The translations under genes and the position numbers were made by a program. The notes beneath the pieces are model-generated. The model had not been told where the DNA came from. It searched no databases and saw only the letters and a list, made by a program, of their open reading frames with translations. Shown piece by piece: positions 45,484-53,372 of a stretch of DNA of 64,000 bases. The DNA is from Labyrinthula sp. Ha. Its lineage: Eukaryota > Sar > Bigyra > Labyrinthulida > Labyrinthulaceae. How positions within the stretch are numbered: the stretch's first letter is position 1; each line of letters opens with the position of its first letter. Location of the stretch: NCBI GenBank assembly GCA_015227615.1, contig JAALGZ010000011.1, positions 930,001-994,000 on the forward strand. The letters are read 5' to 3'.

Positions 45484-46368
45484 ATGAAAATGAAATATTT
45501 TTTTAAAGTTAGTGAGCTAAATCACACCGATCATGAAGTAGAAGCTCTTGGGAATAACAAAAAAAATATTCAGCAATTAATAACAGAAGAATTAAAGTTC
45601 ATTAAAACTCTAGGAATTGCTGAAACTAACATTTCAGCAGCTTTGATTGCTCTACATCGTTCATTTCCGGGAGTTTTGTTCTCAAAACGATTAATTAAAC
45701 GTGAAATGAACAAAGCTAAGGAAAATAATTATAATTCTGAAGATACTAATCTTATTAAATTAATGAATTGTGGAAATAAATGCATTAAAAGAGGCGGATC
45801 TTTCAATTTACACTTCAATCATGGCTCAATTTTAACTGGAGATACGTTTCAAGAGGCTCTTCAACTGAAATTAACTGAACTTTGCGGTGATTCAATTCAA
45901 ATCGACACTACACATGGACTTACAAGATATCGTCTTATTGCTATGTTCCCTGTAGGAGTTGGTTGTTTCTTAAAAACAATCAATTTTGGGTGCACGATGA
46001 TGGAAAATGAGAACTCAAACGATGTGAAACGTGGCCTAGAAGAGCTTAATCTTAACAAAACTGAGGTAATGATGTCAGATGGTAGTCCTGCACTGGCTAA
46101 AGTAGCTAAAAGTTGTGGAGCTAAGCACATTTGTTGCTTAAAACATCTTGCAGCAAGCTTTTCTGAAGGAGCTAAAGGTCTTACAGGTTCAGATTTAGTT
46201 GTATTTAGAAAAGAATTAGCTGAAATTATTACACGATCCTGTCCAAATCTTAGAGCTTTAGACAATTCTATTAAAGAGATGGTGGAAAAGTTTACAGAAC
46301 CTGCTCAGCAAAAATATTTAAAGGTTCTAGAGAAAGATAAAAAAAGCATTTGTTGGAGTCACACTTAA
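45484..46368 (+). pseudogene. MULE transposase core
   Basis: A 294-codon frame with the MULE pattern. The first catalytic Asp lies in IQIDTTHGLTRYRL (near 45,895), the second in VMMSDGSPALAKVAKSCGAK (near 46,066), and a CCLKHL segment matches the CxxH that follows in this family. The frame ends with TAA at 46,366. The same frame goes on into TFAHRATQRV-stop-SFHSKLEGRG, where the family has its catalytic Glu ('VES.H..LK'). That Glu codon has become TAA (46,408-46,410), so the enzyme is dead. Confidence 0.8.
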
Positions 46369-47250
46369 AAAATTTTAACGTTTGCTCATCGAGCAACACA
46401 AAGAGTATAATCCTTTCATTCAAAGTTAGAAGGAAGAGGAATGAAACAAAATTTAAAAAGTTGGACTTTAGATTATTTAATTAAACATCAGGAAACAGTG
46501 GTTGATCTCTACCTAAATACTACATTAGAAAAAATAAAAAAAAGTAATTAAAAAAGATGTTAAAGTTTGCAAAGAAGTTGAAGATTTGATGTTGTTAGAG
46601 TTAAAATTAATGCACAGTTGCTGGATTCAACAGGAACCTGAGCCAAACAAATACATTTTTATTGATTCTACATCTAAGGTTAGAAGAACACATCTTCTAA
46701 CTGTAAAAAAATTAAAAATGATGTTGTGCCTAAGTGCACATGTGCCACATGGCAAAATCATCACCTTCCTTGCAGGCATTTTGCAAGGGTGTATGACAAA
46801 AGAAGAGAATAATTTATAAATCTAGGTAATCTACTTCCTAGATGGAGGTACCAAGGCCATCCATTGTACGAAATGTCATTAAGAGAGCTTGGGAGACTAA
46901 AATCATCAGATACATAAGGGATCGAGTTCAAAGTTAGAGTTGCAGACCGGGAGAAGAGCGAGGTTCTCAAAAGTGGTGAAGCTAAATACTCCCGTCTCCT
47001 CCCTGAATGCAAATTGCTTGCAGAAGAAGCAAAACATTCAGACGAATGATTGAGGAAAGTCTTTGCACCGGTGAGAAAAACGAGACGCGCGCTGCACAAT
47101 AATCCTGATGGAAATTTTGCACAGCTACAGCGCGTCTCAGATGACACCGTTGTGACTTTTGAATCCCCCCCTAGGAAGCGTCAGAGGAAAACCCGCACTA
47201 CCCAGGCTGTAAGCCCGAGTAGATTAGATTTTACCTCACTCAGCCAGTAA
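46369..47250 (+). pseudogene. MULE transposase C-terminal remnants
   Basis: Disconnected open stretches (46,430-46,550; 46,586-46,819; 47,050-47,250) follow the core. The last ends in a basic PPRKRQRKTRT patch resembling a nuclear localisation signal. They fit the poorly conserved C-terminal part of MULE proteins, with a degenerate C.C...H-like stretch near 46,730, but identification rests mainly on position. Confidence 0.4.
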
Positions 47251-47277
47251 CTTAAGTACTAATCGAGGGCTAGTCGG

Positions 47278-47353
47278 CATCGATATTTTGATTGAGATTT
47301 TTATTTTTTAAATGAATTTGCATCGATATTCTGATTAAGATTTATTCTTTTTT
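47278..47353. repeat. Imperfect direct repeat of about 33 bp
   Basis: GCATCGATATTTTGATTGAG at 47,278 recurs with few changes at 47,320, each followed by a T-rich run. Confidence 0.7.
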
Positions 47354-47402
47354 GAACTTTCATAATTTTTCATATTCTTTTTTTTTGTTTAATCTTTCAT
47401 CC

Positions 47403-47465
47403 TGTTTCTTTTTCGCGTTGATTTTCAAATCCTATTTTTATGTTTCTTTTTCGCGTTGATTTTCA
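47403..47465. repeat. Exact 25-bp direct repeat
   Basis: The same 25 bases (TGTTTCTTTTTCGCGTTGAT then TTTCA) occur at 47,403-47,427 and 47,441-47,465, within T-rich DNA past the transposase remnants. Confidence 0.9.
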
Positions 47466-47545
47466 TTTTGACTTCACATTGTTTTTCATTATTTTTTATA
47501 GAGACCTAAGAAACAAAAAAAAAGAGAACACCTTATTCATAACGA

Positions 47546-47579
47546 GTGAGAGGCACTGCATGCCTCTCACAGTTTTTTT
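47546..47579 (+). terminator. Hairpin followed by a T run
   Basis: A perfect 10-bp stem (GTGAGAGGCA / TGCCTCTCAC) with a 5-base loop is followed two bases later by seven Ts. It looks like an intrinsic terminator or polymerase III stop, and lies just outside the right LINE arm. In a eukaryotic genome its function is uncertain. Confidence 0.35.
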
Positions 47580-48383
47580 AAACCTCTACTGGAAGTTGGG
47601 ATCCTTTGATCGTCTTTTCATGTGCATTTGTTGGATTGTTAGTTAGTTAAGGATTAAATGGGCCTACTGACCTAACCTTCTACGAGCCAGGTACTTACTA
47701 CGTTCTTAACCTACTGAGAGTCATTTGCTGTTATCTATATTCTTCTTGTTGCTATCAATACCTTGTCCTCTTTCTCTGGTTCCTATTGGTCAGTCTTCCA
47801 GGATACCTGGTCTCATTCGTCCAAGGTTGTATTACTCTAGATTGCTTTATTCTCAATTTCCCAAAATTTCAATCTTAAATCAAACCAAATTGAAAAGATT
47901 GAAATTATCTTACATCAAGCCGGAGGAGCTCCAAGAAGGCGATGGGGAACCCGAAAGATGCTCTTGAGGGATGTATTGAGATGTATGAAGAGTTGTTGAA
48001 CAAGTTTCCGAGCGGGTTTTACTGATTTTGAGTTGAAGGTGGTGAACTGGGGTTTCTGGGTCATTCTGGTTTATCAGGTTCTAGCCTAGATTGATCCAGG
48101 GTCGTGAAATGTATGTTTTTATTCTCTATGCTTGTTAGAGGTCCGATGGGGGTGTATCGTGGAGGTTCTAGCTAGTTTCAGGTTCAGGATGTGGATGTTG
48201 GTTGTTTGGATGTTTGGGTTGGGATGGAGTTAGGGAGGTTGGGAGGTCCATCATGGCTGTGTTCAGAGGAGAGAGGGAGCTATGTTCCACAACTGGTTGG
48301 GGTTGTAATATCTTTTAGGTGCAGTTGTTATTTTTCGTCGTGTTACTTGTGCATTGAGTGTTCCAGAAAGTTCAAGTTCCCTG

Positions 48384-48593
48384 CTATGTGGATGTTCCAG
48401 AGAGTCTAAGGAGTTCTTGCACATAAGTTAAGGGATTGATGTTGGCTGGTGTAGTTCCACGATATCTTGCTACTTGCTCCAGATAATTTTTTTTAGTCGG
48501 TATTCTTGATCCTGTGCCCGGTACGTTATAAGTTCTCCTTAGACGTATTGGTTGGGGTGGTCCGTGGCTTGGTGGATCTTGGATGGGCGGCAC
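48384..48593 (-). pseudogene. C-terminal tail of LINE ORF2 (right arm)
   Basis: Identical in protein sequence to 44,081-44,290 of the left arm: a proline-rich then basic tail in a frame shifted from the reverse transcriptase. Confidence 0.55.
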
Positions 48594-48616
48594 AGGATCG
48601 ATATCTTCTTCTTCTT

Positions 48617-50290
48617 CTAGTCCAAGTTTCCGATATGCTTCAGTGGGGGATATATATATTTTGGATCTTTCCGTTCTAGATGGTTGTTTATTTCAGCTTC
48701 TCGAAGAATATGAACTTGTCTATCAGCTGTTGCTTCGTTCATTTCTACATACTTTGTTCTTTGTTCTAGCAGTATTTTCTGAATGTCCAAGTCACCTTCA
48801 CAAAACCTGTATTCTTGGATTGGCACGTTGTTCAGGCTAGAGTTTATTTTCCTCGTCAAAAAGTTTAACTTCTTTTTTATATCATTGCTTAGGGGCCAGT
48901 TGCCGAGGTTATATATTCCAGGAGCTAAAACCATGCTGCGTGCTAGTTGTCTCTTCACTTTTCTGGTCAGAGTGTTGCAGGAGAGTATGTCCCTGTATTT
49001 AGTAAGTCTTGTCTTGCATTTGTCCAGGTTGGACAGCACATGTTCTTGTGCTATTCCAGAGGAGTTAAAGACCGCGCCTAAATACTTCATTTCCTTTACT
49101 GGCTGGACTTCTTCTCCTAGTACTGATATTGGTTCAGCAACTGATTGCAACATCTTCTGGACTATATATTTGGTGTCTTTGACAGCTAATGTTCCTGCTC
49201 TTTTTCGATTTAAAGTTCCGTCGCAGAAACGGCTTTTAAGGTGTGCCTTTAGTGACTTCTCTCGATGGAAGTATCTTTGGCATTTTTTACAGAAGAAGTT
49301 AGTAAGGAGTTTATTTATAGTTTTATCTGGCATTTGTCCTGTCAAGGAATATCCTTCGTCTGTTAGTAGTATTTTTGTCTTACTCAAGTCTATTCTTAGG
49401 CCTGAGAGGGATTCCAGTTTGTAAAGTTGTTCGATGAAGAAACTTATTTGGTTGTTGTCTTTACAAAGTGCAACCAAGTCATCCACAAAAGCTAGGTAGT
49501 TAAATATGTTTCCTACTATTTCTACGTTTGCCAAGGTACTTTTATCTATCCTTTTTATTGTAGAATTTAGCACCAATATAAACATAGCAGGAGAGAGCGA
49601 GTCTCTTTGAAGTACCCCTCTTCTCAAGTGTACTGTTTTGGACATATGTTTCCCTTCTGAGACTTTGACTGTAGCATTTTTATATAGAACACGAATGATT
49701 TTCCTGAGATTCCTAGGCACTCCATGCTCCTTTAACGATAGCTGTAAGAAGTCATGGTTGACCGAGTCGAATGCCTTTTGAAAGTCAATGAAGAGAAGTT
49801 TCAGTTTTGTGCTCTGCAGAAGCTTTTTCTTCACAATATTGTTTAGGATTTCAATCTTGTTTATTGTGGAGTGACCTGACCTGAAACCTGCCTGATAGGA
49901 AGGTAACTTATTAGTTATTGGTTGAAGACAGTTATGGATTATCTTCGTTGTCAGTTTGAAAGCTGTGTTCAGGAGAGCTATGGGCCTGTATGACCCTGGT
50001 AGGTTCTTTTCTCCTTTTTGTTTGTAGATATGAATGATTTTTCCAAAACAAAACTGTTTCCTCATCCTCTGAATTAATGTGGTTTTCCTGAAGAGCTTTC
50101 GGATTTCTTTTAATAAGATTTTCTGGACTGCTGGCGATGCTTTCAGCACTTCATTATTGATACAGTCAACACCTGTGGCTTGATTTTTCTTTAGCTGTTT
50201 TATGCATGCTATGACTTCGTCCATTAATGGAGGATTTGAGTTTATGTGATCTTCTGGAGTCGGTTCATATATTGGTATACAGTAATTCAC
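48617..50290 (-). pseudogene. LINE reverse transcriptase with internal zinc finger (right arm)
   Basis: 557-codon twin of 42,384-44,057, with the same motifs (KLLFIDFQKAFDSVNH, LAFVDDLVAL, the C2HC finger, VKEMKYLGAVF). The visible protein difference is DKCKTR instead of DKCEAR. It is separated from its upstream linker by the same two TAA codons. Confidence 0.9.
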
Positions 50291-50332
50291 CTTTTATTCT
50301 TGAGTTAGGTGTATTTTCGGTATTGGTGGGAG

Positions 50333-50845
50333 TTATTGGCTGGCTATATAGTCACTGAGTATTTTCAACCTCTGACACGTATCTACTTTGTTTCCTTTAT
50401 CATCTTTAGTGATCCGGGCGTAGTTTGTGGGTGTTGGATTTACTAGATTCATCAGTGAGTATGCTTCTCTTGTGTAGTTTTGCTCAAATAGGAGTTGTAT
50501 TTTGCTAGCAGTTTCCATGTACCAGCCCCTTTTGTCCTTCCTTGCTCTTCTTTCTACTGTACTGGTGAGCTCCTTCTTTTCTCCTGCTGTTGATGTATCC
50601 CAGAGTGAGTTCTTCCTTCGTAGCAGTTCTCGTGTTTGATCGGGTGTTCTTTGCTCTACCGTGTTGTTGTTCGGCTCAGGTACAAGATCTTTTACCAGCT
50701 TTGGAACAATCTGCGTCAAGGCTTCGTAATCTCTTTCTTCGTCTTTTGAGTTTAGGAGTTCCAGAGTAATCTTATGATTCAGTTGTTGTGCAAGTTGCTC
50801 ATTTGAGAGAAGTTTAGAGAGATCTTTTTGAGGCGTTTTTCCCAT
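50333..50845 (-). pseudogene. LINE linker region (right arm)
   Basis: 170-codon counterpart of 41,829-42,341, differing at two residues (EQNYTR and PTPTNY). Same frame relation to its neighbours as in the left arm. Confidence 0.7.
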
Positions 50846-50937
50846 CTTTTCTTGCCTCTGTGAAATTTTCTCAGTTCTACCATGATAGCGATATGGTCAA
50901 ACTTCTCCTTCTGCCAGATCCAGCTGCTAATGTCCCT

Positions 50938-51708
50938 TCATGGCTTGAACAGGTAAATCCTTTCTGGTTTATTGGTGATGAAGAAGTCAATTTCTGATAT
51001 CTTCGTATTATCATATCGGGAATAGAATGTTTCATGTTTTTTCGCTCCCTTCTTCCCAGTTACATGTCTGTGGTTGATGATCGAGTACCCCTTAAGTTTT
51101 AACCAAATTTCCAGTAGCTTTCCATTTGCATTACTTCTTCTTGAAAACCCCAGCTTTCCTTCCTTTTTCAGCGCCATTCTACTCACTTGTACGTTGAAAT
51201 CTCCACCTAAGAGTAACGTCCTTCTCTTGTTCAGATTTTTCGTTACCACACTCAATTCTTTCAGGAATTCTCTGTAGGATTCTCTGCCCAGTCCACAGTA
51301 TGGAGCGTAGCAGTTCAATACATTAATCTTTTTGTTGCCGGTGCCTTGGAGAACTACTTTCAGGATCCTGTCGCTAGTACTTTGAACTGTAGGGACGTTG
51401 CAAGCAAGTTCTTCGGTCAAGTAGGTCGCTACGCCTGCAGCTCCAGTAGGCGGTTTTGAGAAAAACCACTTACCTTTGCTGCTGCTGACTTTCACCCTTT
51501 CCATCAACATCTTGTAGCCTGATTCGTGTAACTCTTGCAACATCAAAATCGACAGTTGCTGAGTTTTTTCTTCTAAAAGGTTAAGTTTTGTTGTAGTAAG
51601 ACCACCTACATTCACAGAGACTACTTGTAGTCTCTGTTCGCGCCGGCTCGCACACTCTAGGCCCTCTGTGGAGGTCGGAGTCAAGCAGTTCCGTTGAGGC
51701 AAGGACAT
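50938..51708 (-). pseudogene. LINE APE-type endonuclease (right arm)
   Basis: A 256-codon frame starting MSLPQRNC. It shows the APE endonuclease landmarks in order: VVSVNVGGL (Asn), LMLQELHESGY (catalytic Glu), NVLNCYAPYCG, LLLGGDFNVQV (Asp and Asn) and SEIDFFITN (Asp). It stops with TGA after YLFKP. The last family motif, the Asp-His pair in FDHIAIMVEL, lies past this stop in the same frame, so the domain is just short of complete under the standard code. Known: this enzyme nicks the target for target-primed reverse transcription. Confidence 0.8.
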
Positions 51709-51818
51709 ATAACTGTTTTTCTTGCTTCGTGCCCAAAATTTTGTTGGATTGTGATTTCTGAATTTAATATGACATAATTGGCCATTTCAAAATTGGGCCA
51801 ATGAATTAGCGAGTGTAA

Positions 51819-51834
51819 ATTACACGCGTGTAAT
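51819..51834. promoter_or_regulatory. 16-bp perfect palindrome upstream of oxidase C
   Basis: ATTACACGCGTGTAAT is its own reverse complement and centres on ACGCGT, about 90-105 bases before the oxidase C start. A second inverted repeat (ATTGGCC / GGGCCAAT) lies just upstream, near 51,777-51,803. Neither occurs before oxidase A. A factor-binding site is possible; it may equally belong to the LINE 5' end. Confidence 0.4.
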
Positions 51835-51923
51835 AAAAGTAATGCCCGGCTTTTTTCAGGAAAACTTCAAAGAAATATCTTCTCCTAAAAAGTTTTCAAG
51901 ATAAAGCTAATTCACCAAGAAAA

Positions 51924-53012
51924 ATGCCAAAAATCTTAATTATAGGATCAGGAGTAATTGGGCTTGCAACAGCTATGGAGATTCGTAAGGAACTTGGCAA
52001 ACAGTACGAAGTAATTATCTACAGCCCAGAGCATCCAAGCAAGACAGTGAGTGTAGTAGCAGGAGGGTATTGGGAACCCTTCCATGTTGAACCAGTTGAC
52101 TTGGCGAATAGATGGGCAGAAGATACACTGATTCATTACCTTAAGGTTCTCAATGGTAACGACAAGTCTCCTGAAGTTGAAAAGATGCCTTGTGTTTTAT
52201 ACTCAACGAAAGAGACTTTCTCTGACGAAGAGTTACCTGGATGGAAAAACGCTGCAAACTCGTTCCCAAATATGGAAGTTGTTTCTATGAATGAATTTGC
52301 TTCAAAGTGTCCTGAAAAGTTGCATGGAGATGTTTTGAAGTATAAGTCTGTTTTACAAAGCACTACAATTGTGATGAACACACCTTTTCTGCTGCAGCAG
52401 TTCATCAAGAAGTTAGAAACTGATCCTGGGGTTCAACTTTTTTTCAATGAACCAAGAATAAGTTCCCTTTATCAACTTTCCAAGATAAGGAAAAAAGTTG
52501 GAGCGGATTTAGTGATTAACTGCACTGGATTGGGCGCTGCAGATTTCTTTCCTGAAGAGAAAACGAGATTAAAACCGGCTAGAGGAGTTGTTTTATATTA
52601 TCAGAGACCAAAAAGTTATTTAGGAAGTATGGTTCAAGGAATAAGAGATGGGTTCTTGGCGCCTTCGGAAGATTTTCCTGTGTATACGATCCCTAGGGGG
52701 GATGTTCTTGTGTGCGGAGGAACTTTCCTTTTTGATGATCCTAATCCGAATCCTAGGCCTATGGAAGTTGAGAAAATTAGGGAAAATGCTATGCGTGTTT
52801 GTCCAAGTGTTTCTAAGAGTAAGTTGATCAAGCAAGTTGTTGGATTTAGACCGCACAGAATTGGAGGGATTAGATTTGATTGTGTTGAGTTTGAAGGGGG
52901 GAAGATTATAAATAATTTTGGGCATAGTGGAGGAGGATGGACTTTGCATATAGGAGCTGCAAGAGCTACCGTTTCATTAATTAAGGAGCTATTTTCATCA
53001 TCTAGGCTTTGA
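51924..53012 (+). CDS. D-amino-acid oxidase family flavoprotein, copy C
   Basis: 362 residues, same domains as copy A: FAD motif GSGVIG at 8-13, a substrate-site arginine region near 305, the family signature near 333-346 and an SRL C-terminus for peroxisomal import. It differs from A at nine residues, all within the first 95 (V18M, Q19E, K23E, H49Y, K63R, A82D, C84S, H85P, T89K; numbering approximate). Every one of these base changes alters the protein. The remaining 800 bases or so are identical except for one silent change near the end. H49Y sits in the AGG(H/Y)WEP segment close to the cofactor, so activity could differ. Upstream, only about 70 bases are shared with copy A, so it has a different promoter. 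It converges on receptor C. Confidence 0.9.
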   Translation: MPKILIIGSGVIGLATAMEIRKELGKQYEVIIYSPEHPSKTVSVVAGGYWEPFHVEPVDLANRWAEDTLIHYLKVLNGNDKSPEVEKMPCVLYSTKETFSDEELPGWKNAANSFPNMEVVSMNEFASKCPEKLHGDVLKYKSVLQSTTIVMNTPFLLQQFIKKLETDPGVQLFFNEPRISSLYQLSKIRKKVGADLVINCTGLGAADFFPEEKTRLKPARGVVLYYQRPKSYLGSMVQGIRDGFLAPSEDFPVYTIPRGDVLVCGGTFLFDDPNPNPRPMEVEKIRENAMRVCPSVSKSKLIKQVVGFRPHRIGGIRFDCVEFEGGKIINNFGHSGGGWTLHIGAARATVSLIKELFSSSRL

Positions 53013-53017
53013 GATTA

Positions 53018-53214
53018 AGGGCTTATTTCCGATAGAATAAATAGTTAGATATGAGAAACGTCTTAGAGGTTTTCTTAGCTTTCCTCTAAGGAGCGTTATA
53101 TATATGTGAATAGTTTGGTAGTCAGTATATATTGTTTTGCTTACTCAAGGGAGGCAAAACCACCTAAAGTTTTAAAACAAGTTAAAATACATACTTTTCT
53201 CCAAAAACAGGGCT
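53018..53214. mobile_element. Insertion of about 191 bp in the 3' spacer of unit C
   Basis: Units A and B have only a short AAGGCTAAGTTT-type sequence here. Unit C has about 190 extra bases flanked by AGGGCT at both sides (53,018-53,023 and 53,209-53,214), consistent with a small target-site duplication. Inside are two short hairpins (CTTAGAGG / CCTCTAAG near 53,067-53,092 and GTTTTGC / GCAAAAC near 53,133-53,160). No terminal inverted repeats or polymerase III boxes were recognised. It could be a MITE-like element, a solo LTR or other small mobile sequence. Confidence 0.5.
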
Positions 53215-53296
53215 AAGTTTTTTAGTTTTTTTTTATATGGATGTTTTGAACTAATTTTTGATGAATAGGGCTAAAGTATCTAAAAATTAGTATTAC

Positions 53297-53302
53297 AATA
53301 AA
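53297..53302 (+). promoter_or_regulatory. Candidate polyadenylation signal of oxidase C
   Basis: The AATAAA is conserved with units A and B. The insertion pushes it to about 285 bases after the stop, instead of 92 in unit A. Confidence 0.4.
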
Positions 53303-53372
53303 AGTATGAACTCCTGCGTATATTTGAGAAAATTAGTATATTCAATAGTCAAAGCATTAAGTTTTATTCTCT

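Larger units (their letters stand above)
45040..47640 (+). mobile_element. Decayed MULE-type DNA transposon
   Basis: A spacer of 2.6 kb between the LINE arms with a broken Mutator-like transposase on the plus strand: an N-terminal zinc-finger/charged part (45,110-45,480), the DDE core (45,484-46,440) and C-terminal parts to about 47,250. T-rich, repeat-bearing sequence follows. No terminal inverted repeats distinct from the LINE arms were recognised, so either the TIRs are lost or the innermost part of the LINE-containing arms (about 200 bases) plays that part. Confidence 0.75.
41275..51385. repeat. Long inverted repeat (two arms of about 3.7 kb, spacer about 2.6 kb)
   Basis: 41,275-45,031 and 47,643-51,385 are reverse complements of one another with only a handful of differences. 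Those noted include His/Tyr in YAPHCG, Ile/Thr in KHEIFY, Cys/Tyr in EQNCTR, Lys/Thr in PTPKNY and Glu-Ala/Lys-Thr in DKCEAR. The arms are LINE sequence placed 3' end to 3' end. The spacer holds the MULE remnant. The right arm's LINE goes on beyond the repeat to about 51.8 kb; the left arm's is cut by the LTR element. Confidence 0.95.
47643..51800 (-). mobile_element. LINE retrotransposon, right arm of the inverted repeat, 5' end present
   Basis: Minus-strand copy of the LINE at 41.3 kb, about 4.2 kb, and the more complete of the two because its endonuclease is preserved from the first residues. Coding parts are at 51,708-50,938, 50,845-50,333, 50,290-48,617 and 48,593-48,384 (reading 5' to 3' on the minus strand). 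It shares the left copy's stops and frame changes. The 5' end lies somewhere between 51,710 and 51,850, just upstream of oxidase C; the exact border is not visible. Confidence 0.9.

Noticed and set aside
47082-47138. GC-rich inverted repeat (GAGACGCG..CGCTG / CAGCGCGTCTC) as a transposon end
   Set aside because: It lies within a coding-like stretch of the MULE remnant, has a bulge, and is not at any visible element border.
47725-47967. 80-codon frame repeated in both LINE arms
   Set aside because: It lies antisense to the LINE 3' region; its presence in both arms only reflects the inverted repeat.
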